A stretch of 64,000 nucleotides of DNA from Xenopus tropicalis (GCF_000004195.4 NC_030684.2:72895392-72959391), one strand, 5' to 3'; counted from the stretch's first letter, positions 12,586 through 25,464 are shown. The notes: a model not told the origin generated them from the sequence alone. Numbers and translations are program-made.

Positions 12586-12965
12586 TGGAACTGCTTCCCA
12601 GATGGCAATGATATCCTCTGCATATGAGAGACCCCACTCTGCCTTGATATAATCTATTGGTACTGAATGTGAGGAGACCCTCTATGGATAAAAAGTGTAT
12701 TTTCACTTTACTGCCTGGAAACCAAGTGCTGTTACCCTTATCCTTTGTTTTGTGTTACTTCAATAGAACTTAAGTACTGCTGTGATTTTTGCCTTCACAA
12801 TCAATTCAACTTGTTGAAATTTCTCTGGTCTGGTGTAAACATGCAACAACTCACCTTTATCATGGCAATAGTATGTGACATCATAATTAAAGACTGTTAA
12901 GAATTAGACACTGCAGCAGACTGGGGAACCAAGAGCCATCTAGAGAATCTGATATCTAGGGCCCA
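12586..12965. other. Intergenic DNA, nothing recognised
   Basis: No reading frame or repeat boundary was recognised before the 8-bp duplication that begins at 12966. Confidence 0.4.
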
Positions 12966-13302
12966 CCAACCACCATAGGCGGATTTTCAATAAGGTCAGG
13001 GGGGCTAAGCTACCCCAAACCTGCTTGGCACCTTAATAAAAAAAAACCTCATTCCGTTTCTGCACTGCTCTGGAACCTTTAACATCTGGGAAATCTACAC
13101 ATTCCTGCAAGCTCCGGGTTCTGATGTAATCAGCTGTGTCTGATTGGATCTTTCTTCCTGCGGTTTCTCCAATCAGAGCATAGCTTTCTTGACAGACAGT
13201 AACATTTCCCAATCATGGCACAGATGTGGCCTGGACTGGGGAGATATTATAAACTGAAGGCACTGAACCTCACCAACTCTGAACTTTGGCTGCAGATTTC
13301 AT

Positions 13303-14917
13303 CTCACTCCCACAGGTACTATACTGTATCATCATCATCCCACAGGTACTATACTGTATCATCATCATCATCCCACAGGTGCTATACTGTATCATCATCC
13401 CACAGGTACTATACTGTATCATCCCACCCCCACAGGTACTACACTGTATCATCATCCCACTCCCACAGGTACTATACTGTATCATCATCCCACTCCCACA
13501 GGTACTATACTGTATCATCATCCCACTCCCACAGGTACTATACTGTATCATCCTCCCACTCCCACAGGTACTATACTGTATCATCCTCCCACTCCCACAG
13601 GTACTATACTGTATCATCCTCCCACTCCCACAGGTACTATACTGTATCATCATCCCACTCCCACAGGTACTATACTGTATCATCCTCCCACAGGTACTAT
13701 ACTGTATCATCCTCCCACAGGTACTATACTGTATCATCCTCCCACAGGTACTATACTGTATCATCCTCCCACAGGTACTATACTGTATCATCATCATCCA
13801 ACCCCCACAGGTACTATACTGTATCATCATCATCCCACAGGTACTATACTGTATCATCATCATCCCACAGGTGCTATACTGTATCATCATCCCACAGGTG
13901 CTATACTGTATCATCCCACCCCCACAGGTACTATACTGTATCATCCTCCCACTCCCACAGGTACTATACTGTATCATCCTCCCACAGGTACTATACTGTA
14001 TCATCCTCCCACTCCCACAGGTACTATACTGTATCATCCTCCCACTCCCACAGGTACTATACTGTATCATCCTCCCACTCCCACAGGTACTATACTGTTT
14101 CATCCTCCCACTCCCACAGGTACTATACTGTGTCATCATCCTCCCACTCCCACAGGTACTATACTGTATCATCCTCCCACAGGTACTATACTGTATCATC
14201 ATCATCCAACCCCCACAGGTACTATACTGTATCATCATCATCCCACAGGTACTATACTGTATCATCATCATCCCACAGGTGCTATACTGTATCATCATCC
14301 CACAGGTGCTATACTGTATCATCCCACCCCCACAGGTACTATACTGTATCATCCTCCCACTCCCACAGGTACTATACTGTATCATCCTCCCACAGGTACT
14401 ATACTGTATCATCCTCCCACTCCCACAGGTACTATACTGTATCATCCTCCCACAGGTACTATACTGTATCATCCTCCCACTCCCACAGGTACTATACTGT
14501 ATCATCCTCCCACAGGTACTATACTGTATCATCCTCCCACTCCCACAGGTACTATACTGTATCATCCTCCCACTCCCACAGGTACTATACTGTATCATCC
14601 TCCCACTCCCACAGGTACTTTACTGTATCATCATCCTCCCACTCCCACAGGTACTTTACTGTATCATCATCATCCCACTCCCACAGGTTCTATACTGTAT
14701 CATCATCCTCCCACTCCCACAGGTACTATACTGTATCATCATCATCCCACTCCCACAGGTACTATACTGTATCATCATCATCCCACTCCCACGGGTACTA
14801 TACTGTATCATCATCATCCCACTCCCACGGGTACTATACTGTATCATCATCCCACTCCCACAGGTACTATACTGTATCATCATCATCCCACTCCCACAGG
14901 TACTATACTGTATCATC
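13303..14917. repeat. Expanded minisatellite, core CCCACAGGTACTATACTGTA, 55-60 units (left part)
   Basis: Units of about 24-33 bp alternate between the core plus TCATC, TCATCATC or TCATCCTCCCACT spacers. Rare variants occur (GTGCT, GTACTTTACT, CCCACGGG). Higher-order blocks are repeated, for example the run around ATCATCCAACCCC at 13795, 14205. The repeat has no stop codons in several frames, so it yields spurious frames of 440-580 codons on both strands. It resumes at 39139. Confidence 0.95.
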
Positions 14918-17210
14918 AATTTCCTGGATATACCTGCATAATGTCATTGTGCTCTTGTAGTAATAGTATTCCTCTCTGCTCCAATGAACACACTGCTGCT
15001 TATAATCTTTAGTTATAATCTTTTTGAAAAATCTAGCACCTCCAACTAATACCACACAAAAGCATAACAATTTCAAATAATTCTCCCACCTCCTCTCCCT
15101 CTCCTTACTGCTACTACTTAGTGATGTAGCGAACCTCACAAAAAAAGTTTGCGAACCCGTTCGCGAACTTCTGCCAAAAAGTGCAAACTTTTGCGAACTT
15201 TGCGAACCCCATAGACTGGCCAGAAAACTGATTTTAAAGTTGTTTAAAGGGTGCCATGACCTGGACAGTGGCATGCCGGAGGGGGATCAAGGGCAAAAAT
15301 TTCTCTGAAAAATACGTTGTTGACACAGCGTTGCATTTTGTGCTGTAAAGGGCAGAAATCACACTACATTTCTAAACTTGTGTAATAAACTGCTTTAAAA
15401 CGTCCGGCGTCTACATGCCAATCAAGTCGTGTAAAGGTTACAGCTGGTTCACACGCAAAGACAAAACGCTGCGTTTATTGCAACGAAAAAAAAAATGCAA
15501 AAAGCTTTAATGATACCGTCAAGTGAGCGAATAATAGTTTTTACTAGTTGCTTGTCACCTCCAGGACGTTCATCCTGTCAGTGGCAATATTTCTGTAGTG
15601 GTGTGTTTAGCAGTCACCGTGCTTGTGCGCACGTGCACAAGTCAGGCAGAGGTAATTCAATGACAGTGAAGTAAACCAAAAAACACTGATTCTGCAGTGT
15701 GGGCCCAGTTTTGGCCTACTTTATTGATCACCTGCGGTGACCATAAAAGATACGATTTTGCCGCTGTTGCAGAAGCCTGAAAAATCAGGCATGTGTACAT
15801 TCCTGAAAAATTATGTTTTTTTTGTCACAGCCACTGAAGCACAGAGGCCAGAAAAAATATGTATAAGAGGTATAAGGTTATTATGCACCCCCCTAATAAA
15901 ATATTGGGCTTTTAAACAAGTTCAGCACTTACTTACATCTTGTTTCCCATAAGACTGTATTTTCCAGGAACACTTCCTGCTCTGCTACTGCAGGGGGAAC
16001 CAAAGTGCACAGCTAAGGTAGGAACTTTTACCTGATGCACCAGTTTCCATGTGCAGAGCTAAGACTGTTCCTGTTGTCTTACAGCTCCCTTCAATAAAAG
16101 GAATTATTTCTCTTACCCTACCCTAGTAATCTGAATTCATTTTCATATGTGCAACATATGGCATATAAATGCTGAAAATATTTGTTTTTTTTTTGTCGCA
16201 GCCACTGAAGCACAGAGGCCAGAAAAAATATGGCATATAAATGCTGAAAATAATCGTTTTTTTGTCGCAAGCACTGAAGCACAGAGACCAGAAAAACTCA
16301 GGATTTACCTGTCCAAAAAGTTTGGCTTAAAATTAAACCAGTAGGATTTGCACCCTAGTTTGTACAGTGGCGGAGGAGGACGCTAAAGGACAGCTGTGTG
16401 TGGAGTCATGCGGCGTGCAGAGAAGGACAGCTGCATGGGGAGTCAGAACTAGTCTTCCAGCGTGCAGTAACCCTCTGAGATCCATGCCTCATTCATTTTA
16501 ATAAAGGTCAGGTAATCCACACTTTTGTGACCTAGGCGAGTTCTCTTTTCAGTTACAATCTCTCCTGCTGCACTGAAGGTCCTTTCTGAGAGGACACTTG
16601 AGGCGGGGCAAGACAAGAGGTTGATGGCAAATTGTGACAGCTCTGGCCACAGATCAAGCCTGCACACCCAGTAGTCCAGGGGTTCATCGCTCCTCAGAGT
16701 GTCGATATCTGCAGTTAATGCCAGGTAGTCCGCTACCTGCCGGTCGAGGCGTTCTCTGAGGGTGGATGCAGAAGGGTTCTGGCACTGCCTTGGACTGAAA
16801 AAACTTTGCATGTCTGATGTTACCGAGTGGCCAAAGTGCATTGTCCTTGCCGGTGTGCTCGTGGGAGAATTACTGGCACCTCTGCCCCTGGAATGTGGAG
16901 TGACATCACCCTTAAAAGCATTGTACAACATGTTTTGCAGACGTTCAAACATGAGTAGCGTTGAATTCCAGCAAAATTAAACTCCTGACTGGCAAGTTGT
17001 GCCACCGCTGAATGTCAGCAAGGCGCGCCATGGCTATGTAGGAACGTCTGAAATGGCTAGACACCTTCCTGGACTGCCTGAGAATGTCCTGCAATCCTGA
17101 GTACTTTGAGACAAACCGTTGGACTATCAAATTGAGAACATGTGCCATGCAGGGCACATGTGTTAAATTGCCCAGTCTCAGTGCTGCCAACAGATTGCTT
17201 CCGTTGTCAC

Positions 17211-17280
17211 CATGGGCATCCGCAGAAAATTTTCCAAGGGGGGGCAAGTAAGCTAGCATCATCCTGCAACAGACAAATTG

Positions 17281-17348
<68 letters not shown>

Positions 17349-18486
17349 AGGATGATACTAGGGGAGGCTAAATATGGCCCATACACAGACTGACCTACAG
17401 CTAATGTGAGACTTAGTGGATTCGCTGCTGGCGTAAAAAGTTAACCTCCCAACTACTGTACAAAAGTGCGGGTGGGGGGTGCTTTTTTTTTTACCCTAAA
17501 ATGTTTAGTATGTAAAAGTCACAGAGCAATATTTTTTGGCCCCCATTTGAAATCTGTATAGAGGCAGAAGAGAAAGGCAAATTATTCAAAAAAATGAATT
17601 AGGAAGACCAATTGCAAAGTTGCTAGGAATAGGCCATTTTATAACATACTAAAGGTTAACTTAAAAGTGAACCACCCCTTTAGATGTGTTTATGTTAGTT
17701 TTATAGCAAGAAAGGCAGTGGGTTCTGACTCCCCATTATATACAGTGAGACGCAGGCCGTATTTACAAAACCAGCACATTATATGCAGTGAGAAGCAGTG
17801 GGTACTGATGGCAGATATTCAGGCCCTGGCACTATAACACTGGCACTGATACACAACATTGGCCCCACTGTAACTTACTATAAATTAACAAAACAATGAC
17901 AAAAATAAAAAAAAAATAGTAAGTGCAAAAAACAACAACAAATATACAAACACACAATGAGCTTTTTCAGAGGGAAAGAGTTAACTTACCCTCCATGTGT
18001 TAGGGTAGGGGATAGATTATAAATTATTAGAGATGTCAGGTCAGGCAAAAAACAATTTAATGTCAGCTAGTGATTCTTTAGAACTGTATAGTACCTGGGT
18101 ATAGTGCCTGGCTATAGTACCTGTGTATAGTACCTGTGTATAGTGCCTGGGTATAGTACCTGTGGGATGAAAACTGCAGCAAAAGTTGAGAGTTGGTTCT
18201 TGGGTAAAGTTACAGCTGCAGATTCTTCTTTTCAGTCTTCATTTCTGTTACCAGTTTGCAAAATCTCCCGATCCCTGTGTGCATCTGTGCTCTGATTGGT
18301 CAATTTTACTGTCTGTCAAGGAAGCTGTGCTCCGATTGGAGAATCCACAAGAAGAAAGATCCAATCGGAGCACAGCAAAACGGGCTTGAGGGGACAGTGC
18401 AGAAACCGAGTAAGGTTTTTTGGTTTTTTGCTACTTTTCCGGGGGGGGCAAGTGCCCCCTCTTGCCCCCTTCTGTGGACGCCCATG
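17211..18486. mobile_element. Non-autonomous hAT element inside the transposase gene, 8-bp TSD GTTGTCAC
   Basis: The termini are CATGGGCATCCGCAGAA and, inverted, CATGGGCGTCCACAGAA. The duplication GTTGTCAC is perfect at 17203-17210 and 18487-18494. The interior contains a (TA)n/(T)n tract flanked by inverted GCTAGCATCATCCTGCAA-type arms (about 17250-17355), an inverted T2-like segment (about 17560-17690), and a short array of GGTATAGTACCTGT units (18095-18170). It is a near-identical inverted relative of the 26854-36239 element's own DNA. Confidence 0.92.
17288..17346. repeat. (TA)n followed by poly-T
   Basis: A simple repeat lies between the inverted ATCATCCTGCAA arms of the hAT element. 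The homologous tract in the sister element at 28031-36170 is where a Penelope pair inserted. Confidence 0.9.
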
Positions 18487-20808
18487 GTTGTCACACACCA
18501 CTTTTCCGATCTTCAGTTGGTGTGGGGTCAGCCACCGATCGGCCTGTGAGTGCAGAGATGACAGGAGTGCAGATCCGGTATGGTTTCTGCTTTCCAGGCA
18601 TGTCATCCCCAAGACAGCATGACAACGGCGTACCTGGCACGTCGAATAGCCTATGGGGAGCTGGGGGTGCACAGGTGTGGAGGAGGACACAGCAGCAGAG
18701 GAGGACTCAGCTGAGGTAGAGAGCAAAGGAGGAGTAGAGGTGGTGGCAGGCCCGCATACAATCCGTGGCGGTGACACCAACTCCACTGTTGTTGAACCCC
18801 GCATTCCCTGCTTCCCAGCCATCACCAGGATCACCCAGTGGGCAGTGTAGGTGACATACCTGCCCCGACCATGCTTGGAGGACCATGTGTCAGTAGTCAT
18901 ATGGACCTTTGCCCCAACACTAAGTGACAGAGATGCAGTGACTTGGCTCTGCACATGCTGGTAGAAGTGTGGTATACCCTTCTGGGAAAAAAATTGCAGC
19001 TGCGTACCTTCCACTGCGGTGTCCCAATTGCTGCAAATTTGTGGAAGGCCTCAGAGTCCACCAGCTGGTATGGTAAAAGCTGACAGGCTAAGAGTGCAGA
19101 CAAGCCAGCTGTCAGACGCCGGGCAAGGGGGTGACTCAGAGACATTGGTTTCTTACGCTCAAACATGGCCCTCACAGAAACTTGGCTGGGGGCAGATGAC
19201 CAGGAACTGGTGGTCAAGGTGGAAGGCGGAGTGGAGGGTGGTTGAGATGGGTCAAGGACAGCAGAGGTAAAGCAGTAAGATGCTGGACCAGAAGGAGGGT
19301 GGCTTTGAGTTTGTCTGCTACCTTTTGAGGTGTTGCTCCCATAGTGCTTTGTGTTTGGTGTTCATGTGCCTTCGCATAGCAGTTGTACCTATGTGGGTGT
19401 TGGGCTTCCCAAGACTCTGACTGTACTCATTGCAAATTACAGCGCTTTTGTCAGAGGCACAAACATTAAAAAAATGCCACACTGCTGAGCCTTTTGATGC
19501 TGGCATTCTGGCGGTAACAGTAGAAGTTGGCTGGCTGACCACAGGTGCCGATACATGTTGTTGCCCTACTGTTCCCTGTGAGCTGTCCTTGCTTCTTCTA
19601 AGTCTTATTCTCCTCCTGCTTCTCTGACTCTCCGTCTCTCCATCTGAACTATCCTCCTCTTGCTCTCTTCTTCTGAGCACCCACAAAACATCAATCTCCT
19701 CATCATCATTCTCCTCAGATGCATCAATTTCTCCTGACAGCTCACAGAAGACAGCAGCAGCGGGGACCTCATCACACCTTATGTCCATCTCTGTTGTGTT
19801 GCCTGCCTGAATTATGACATCTGGTGTAACGTCCTCATCTCCTTCATCATCTTCTGGCAATAATGGTTGCGCATCACTCAGTTCAACAAACTCATGTGAA
19901 AATAACTCCTCTGACTCATCCAGTGAAGAAGGGGCGGCAGTAGTGGAGGAAGTGGTATGTGGGGTGCCCATAGCAGAGGAGGATGAGGATGTTGTGGCAA
20001 AGTTCCTGGCAGAAACGGTAGAGGATGGTGTGCTGTGTAAGCCAGTCAACTACCTCTTCAGCATTTTTGGAGTTCAGGGTACGTGCCTTCGGAACACTGG
20101 GCAATTTCCTAGGGCCACAGGATATCATACCAAAAAAGTTATCTCTGGTTGGTGCTGGTGGTGAACTACTAGGAGCAGCACACCAGTCCCCAACACAGCT
20201 AGACTAATAGCACTGGGCTCTATAAATTACAGTAGCAAAGTAAAAAAAAAACAAATTAAAAAAAATGATGTGAATGTGTGGTTGGTGCTGGTGCACTACT
20301 ATGAGCAGCACACCTGTCTCCAACACACACAGACGGAGCTGCAGTACACAATGAAAAGAAGACTAGCGTAACAGTAATCAGAAAATAAAAGCAGTCCTTA
20401 CAAGGACTATTGGGTTACAGCAGAAGAGATCAGCAGGACAGCTGCCCATAGCAGCTACATACAGAGCAGTAGAAAGTAGATTACTAGTCAGCAAAGCTAC
20501 CTAAACTGTCCCTCAAATCCCTGCACAGCTCTCTCCCTATGCTAACTCATCAAGCACACACAGGCAGAATGTAAAATGGCTGCTGGGCTTCGGTTTATAT
20601 ATGGAAGGGAGTGGTTCGGGGGGGTGGTCCAGGAGGGAGAGCTGCCTGATTGGCTGCCATGTATCTGCTGGCTCTGGGGTGAGAGGTCAAAATTTGGCGC
20701 CAGCTAAGGCGAACCCAAAATTGCGAACATCGCTAAAAGTTTGCGAACTTGCGAACACCCGATGTTCGTGCGAATTAGTTCGCCAGCGAACAGTTCGCTA
20801 CATCTCTA

Positions 20809-21016
20809 CTACTACTTGCCGCAGGTGATATATCTCCAAATCCTGGTCCCTGCTCTATACCTATCTGCTATTGCCCACACAATACTTCTCTTCTGGTAAA
20901 ACCATCGCAAACTACTAACCTGTCTAACCTAATTCAAATTCCTACTCTCTCTTCTTATCTCCCATTCTCTTGTGCTCTTCTTAATACCCGCTCTGTAACT
21001 AACTAAGCCACTTTAA
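20809..21016 (+). pseudogene. L2 protein N-terminus with 2A-like motif
   Basis: The frame reads from a hydrophobic leader split by the hAT insertion (FSHLLSLSLLLLLAA, beginning at about 15082) into GDISPNPGP and on to CALLNTRSV. In APE-type LINEs this is the region before the endonuclease. The NPGP motif preceded by D-I-x-x resembles 2A translational-skip peptides (consensus D-V/I-E-x-N-P-G-P, here Ser for Glu), which are known at the N-terminus of some LINEs. A TAA stop follows RSVTN at about 21005. No ATG was found upstream. Confidence 0.7.
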
Positions 21017-21631
21017 AGGACATGTAAAGCCTACATTTGCCTACAATGTATATCAGTTGGGCACGTCTCCCCCACCCAAATGGCATTATTTGTACTGCAT
21101 ATATCCCCTCTGTTTGCCAGCACCATCACATTTTCCTAAACCAAATAGCAGCTTTCACCTGGTGGCCATTTTTCCTCTGATACATAATTAGATACATTTA
21201 AATCTGCAAACAGCATACACACACACAGACACTTATTCAGCATACATTTAAGGCAGAACTGTCTTTGATAAAAGTTCTGCTTTGTTTGAGCTGAGCTCAG
21301 GAGAGTTGGTTGGGAGAAAAAAATTGAAGCAGACAGCTAGAGCTGAGTTTCTATGGGAACCAGCAATTCCATCCCTTTACTGGCTGCTAGACTGGGGGGG
21401 TGTTTAGTAATCTGAGCTTAGAACAACTGAGCATGCCCACAAGCCAACAGCCAAAGCAAATTCCTGAGGGAGGGGGGCTGAGTGGGTTACAGGAGGAGAA
21501 GCAGATCTAAGTGATTAAGGGAATGTTGCAGCCTTACTATTAACCTCTGGACAACCAGAGTGGCAGGTATTGAAAGATTTCAAAGAGGCTGTTCAATGAT
21601 TAAATTTTCGTGTGTGGGGTTTACATGTCCT
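21017..21631. mobile_element. T2/Kolobok- or piggyBac-type MITE, TTAA target site
   Basis: The termini AGGACATGTAAA and TTTACATGTCCT are inverted and flanked by TTAA at 21013-21016 and 21632-21635. It interrupts the L2 frame: the reading ACT-TTA-ATT-CAT continues the endonuclease when the insert is ignored. The interior includes ACACACACAGACAC and purine-rich DNA, with no coding content. Confidence 0.85.
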
Positions 21632-22000
21632 TTAATTCATGATCTGTTTTGCTCCAAGTCTTTTCACCTGTGCAGAACCAATGTGTTGGAAGCGCATGAA
21701 AAATACAAATACAAAATAGTGCAATATGTTTCAATTGTGCCTATAACACCAAATAATAACAAAGTGCATTTAAAATCCCAAATCGCAGTGTGGTATAGTT
21801 GCACACTCACCAGATGGTAATTAAGATTTGCAGAGGTAAATGAAATCCACTGTTGATAGAAGTAGGTTCAAGATCTCCATTCAGTTTGGAAAAGCAAAAG
21901 ATAAAACAGAATATAGTGTAATACCCTTTATTAAAAATAGTCCTGCTGCAGTACAGGCTACTTACAGTATCTGGATAAGAACAAAACGTATCTTAAACAG

Positions 22001-22039
22001 CTCTATGTGTTTCACGTGTCCAACATGCTTCACCAGGAG
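22001..22039 (-). ncRNA. Degenerate hammerhead-like motif, Penelope family 1, minus copy
   Basis: The reverse strand reads CTGGTGA, an imperfect stem (GCATG/CACGT), GAAAC, then CATAGAG. It aligns with the better-preserved motif at 25808-25846. The CTGATGA core has a substitution, so it is probably inactive. Confidence 0.45.
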
Positions 22040-22418
22040 CAATAAAAATGTGATCTAAAAACATCATCTTATACTGGCAAATCACATGCATAAAATGGTA
22101 ATTAAGATGAGAAACAGCTGACCCAAAGAGCATAGGTGCACATTAAGCATAAACCAATGGGGAGGGAGGCATAAACCAATGGGAAAAGGAGGAGGGAGTA
22201 GTGACCTAAACCCATATGATCCGCCCACCATATAGAGGAGCTGCATACAAATCCCATGAGTCCCCCCTGGCCAGATTTTTTTTTTTCCCTTCTCTTTCCC
22301 TACTCTTTTTTCGCTTTACCATTTATTCCTTTAACCTTCTCACCTTCCGCCCCTTTCCTTCTCATAAGTGAAAATGAAACAACAAAACACAGAATTTTAC
22401 ATAAAAACAAAAGCTGAA

Positions 22419-23970
22419 CTAAAATGCTGCCAAATCCAGCTCTATATTTAATCCATGAGGTTGTAGTGTGTTTAGTTTAAAAATCCAGTAGGTCTCACGC
22501 TGACGTAATCTAATGAATTTATCACCCCCTCTGATGTTAGAGGAAATTTGTTCTAATCCCAAAAACACCAGCCCAGTGGGATCGCAATTATGTACCATCT
22601 TAAAGTGTCGCGAGACACCATGGTTATTTTTGCCAAACTTAATATTACGTATATGTTCCCTTATTCTAGTACTGATGGATCTAATAATTCTCCATACATA
22701 CCAATTATTACAAGGACACACCAATAAATAAACCACATAAATGTAAGGGCAATTAATACATTCTCTAACTGTAGGTATACCCTCTATATGTAATTTCTTG
22801 GAGGCTACATAAGAGCAAGTGGTGCATCTCTTTTTGCTACATTTGTATGTCCCCTTCAAACCAAAGTTATTGATGCATTTCCTATCATTATTAGTGCCCC
22901 ATACTTTTGAAGGAGCTAACAAATTATTGAGAGTTTTAGATTTTTTAAAATAGACCTACGGTTTCTCCCCAAGGTATTCTTCTAAAATTGGGTCTGCAGT
23001 CAATACATTACTATGTTTTTGTACAATCCTTTTAATATTATACGCCGCAGTGTTGAACTTAGTGTAAAAGTTACATTTATGTGACATCCATGCGACAGGG
23101 TTTTTTTTCCACCAATAAAGTATTCCTATCGGTATCCTGTGCCAACTGTTTGGCTTCATTCAACCATGACTTTTTGTAACCCTTTTCTAGGAATCTATTT
23201 TCTAAGTTCGAACACTCCTGTATAAAGTCAACCGATCTGGAGCAATTCCTTCTAGTTTTAAGATACTGGCCTTTGGGGATATTCCTAATGCACTTATTAT
23301 GATAGGCACTGGATGCATGTAACACACCATTCCTATCAGTAGTTTTATGGAAAAGCTTTGTCTCTATTTGATCTCCATTACTAAATAGAGTAAGGGCTAA
23401 GTAGTTGATACTGCTATCATTGATTTCGGTTGTAAACTGGAGATTACATGGATTGGCATTAATATGTATAATGAACGCATCAATAATGTCAAGGGGGCCG
23501 TCCCAAATGAATAGCAAATCATCTATGTAACGAGTGTATAAGATGTTCACTAAACATGGGAGAGTTCCACACAAACTCATTTTCCCACACTGCCATATAA
23601 AGATTCACATACGAAGGAGCAAATCTACTACCCATAGTGGTGCCCTTCTTCTGTAAATAAAATAATTTATGAAAAACAAAGTAATTATGTGTTAGTATAA
23701 AACTAATACTATCCAACAAAATTTTTTGAAAAGGCCCTGAAAGAGTACTCTCTGTGTGTAATTTATATCGTAAAGGAATCAAGTCCCTTATCATGTGGTA
23801 TGCAGGTATATAAAGAAGACACATCCCATGTGACCCATTTATAAGTATCCTTCCAAGTTATTTGTTTGATTTTATTCAATAAATCCATAGTATCCCTCAA
23901 ATATGACCTTTGTTTCTTAACTACCTCTTGTAAAAAATGGTCAACATATTCAGATACTAGTAACCTATCT
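22419..23970 (-). pseudogene. Penelope RT (partial) and GIY-YIG endonuclease, family 1, minus copy
   Basis: The reading starts within the RT (EYVDHFLQEVVKKQ, WDVSSLYTCIPH), continues through MGSRFAPS and YIDDLLFIWDG (RT catalytic YIDD, about 23490-23530), and ends in a GIY-YIG nuclease (VVYLLVCPC...WYVWR, with NNHGVSRHF) at 22419-22800. A Cys-rich linker (KCSKKRCTTC) precedes the nuclease. A frameshift lies near 23550, another at the T8 tract near 23100, and an in-frame TAG at 22956-22958. It is dead, and about 95% similar to the plus copy by eye. Confidence 0.85.
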
Positions 23971-25464
23971 ATGGGTAGTAAATTCGCTCCTTCGTATGCG
24001 AATCTTTATATGGCAGTGTGGGAAGATGAGTTTGTGTGGAACTCTCCCAAGTTTAGTGAACATATCATCTTATACACTTGTTACATATATGATTTGCTAT
24101 TCATTTGGGACGGCCCCCTTGACATTATTGATGCGTTAATTATACATATTAATGCCAATCCATATAATCTCCAGTTTACAACCGAAATCAGTGATAGCAG
24201 TATCAACTACTTAGACCTTGCTCTATTTAGTAATGGAGACCAAATAGAGACAAAGCATTTCCGTAAAACTACTGATAGGAATGGTGTGTTACATGCATCC
24301 AGTGCCCATCATAATAAGTGCATTAGAAATATCCCCAAAGGCCAGTATCTTAGAGCTAGAAGGAATTCCTCCAGGTCGGTTGACTTTATACAGGAGTGTT
24401 CGATCTTAGAAAATAGATTCCTAGAAAAGGGTTACAAAAAGTCATGGTTGAATGAAGCCAAACAGTTGGCACAGGATACCGATAGGAATACTTTATTGGC
24501 GAAAAAAACCCCATCGCACGGATGTCACATAAATGTAACTTTTACACTAAGTTCAACACTGCACCTTTAATATTAAAAAGATTGAACAAAAACATTGGAT
24601 TGTATTGACTGTAGACCCAATTTTAGGAGAATACCTTGGGGAGAAACCGTAGGTCTATTTTAAAAAAAATCTAAAACTCTCAATTTGTTAGCTCCTTCAA
24701 AAGTATGGGGCACTTATAATGATAGGAAATGCATCAATAACTTTGGTTTGAAGGGGACATATAAATGTGGCAAAAAGAGATGCATCACTTGCTCTTATGT
24801 ACAGTGTTGGACTGGTAACCCGGGGGCCCACCAGAAGACCTTAGACCCTAGACCTGCTTTTCAAACTATTTTTCCTCCTTTCCTTACCCAATATCTTTAT
24901 TCTCCTAGTCTCTTTTATTTACATGCTAACATCTATTTCTCCTCTTTCTTCCTATTCACAGATAGGGAATGACCATGAAACAGGCCAAATGTTTAGGAGC
25001 AGGAGGGCCCACTTATACCTGGGCCCACCAGGAGTTTTCCTGGTATCCTGGTGGGCCAGTCCGACACTGCTTATGTAGCCCCCAAGAAATTACATATAGA
25101 GGCTATACCTACGGTTCGAGAATTTATTAATTTCCTTTCCATTTATGTGGTTTATTTATTGGTGTGTCCTTGTAATAAGTGGTATGTATGGAGAACTATT
25201 AGATCCATCGGTACTAGAATAAGGGAACATATACGTAATATTAAGTTCGGCAAAAATAACCATGGTGTCTCGCGACACTTTAAGATGGTACATAATTGCG
25301 ATACCACTGGCCTGGTGTTTTTGGGATTGGAACAAATTTCCTCTAACATCAGAGGGGGTGATAAATTCATTAGATTACGTCAGCGTGAGACCTACTGGAT
25401 TTTTAAACTAAACACACTACAACCTCATGGTCTAAATATAGAGCTAGATTTGGCAGCATTTTAG
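23971..25464 (+). pseudogene. Penelope RT (partial) and GIY-YIG endonuclease, family 1, plus copy
   Basis: It begins at MGSKFAPSYANLYM in the RT palm. It passes a damaged catalytic box (YIYDLLFIWDG; YIDD has become YIYD) and runs to a frameshift near 24510. An in-frame TAG at 24650-24652 sits at the same place as in the minus copy. The Cys linker (KCGKKRCITC) is then split by a 268-bp hAT at 24802. The GIY-YIG nuclease follows (VVYLLVCPCNKWYVW, 25140-25200) and ends at ELDLAAF. The shared stop suggests that both halves were copied from a template already carrying it. Confidence 0.85.
24802..25069. mobile_element. hAT MITE, 268 bp, 8-bp TSD CTTATGTA
   Basis: The termini are CAGTGTTGGACTGG and, inverted, CAGTGTCGGACTGG. 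The perfect duplication CTTATGTA lies at 24794-24801 and 25070-25077. GGGCCCACCAG-like segments near both ends extend the inverted repeat. It interrupts the Cys-rich linker of the plus-strand Penelope copy. Confidence 0.92.

Larger units (their letters stand above)
16449..20128 (-). pseudogene. hAT transposase with BED zinc finger, broken
   Basis: The transposase would cut and move hAT elements in the nucleus. Reading right to left: a possible start MISCGPRKLPSVPK (ATG at 20128); a Ser-rich and acidic N-terminus; a BED-like finger (VWHFFNVCASDKSAVIC then HMNTKH, about 19350-19500); TTDTWSS, a candidate first catalytic Asp (about 18880-18900); VCDN/GSNLLAAL, a candidate second Asp, split by the nested hAT; PCMAHVLNLIV; and the C-terminal dimerisation region SVLSERTFSAAGEIV (about 16530-16590). 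At least three frameshifts are visible (near 16980, 19030 and 19320). The segment between LMFERLQ and the C-terminus is much shorter than usual, which suggests an internal deletion. It is inactive. Confidence 0.85.
15119..20808 (-). mobile_element. Long hAT element with BED-finger transposase, 8-bp TSD CTACTACT
   Basis: The termini are TAGTGATGTAGCGAAC and, inverted, TAGAGATGTAGCGAAC. The subterminal DNA on both sides is rich in TTCGCGAACTT-like repeats, probably transposase-binding sites. The perfect duplication CTACTACT lies at 15111-15118 and 20809-20816, inside the L2 5' region. It carries a broken transposase on the minus strand and a nested hAT at 17211-18486. The 687-bp element at 39945-40631 is a non-autonomous deletion form of this family. 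Confidence 0.9.

Noticed and set aside
13303..14917. Regularly spaced repeats resembling a CRISPR array
   Set aside because: The spacers are not unique; they are short variants of the same unit. The setting is a vertebrate hAT element and there are no cas genes.
13215..14960. Reading frames of 581, 551 and 442 codons on both strands, repetitive HRYYTVSS or QVLYCII proteins
   Set aside because: They are by-products of a stop-free minisatellite inside a transposon. Several frames on both strands are open at once and there is no start or splice context.
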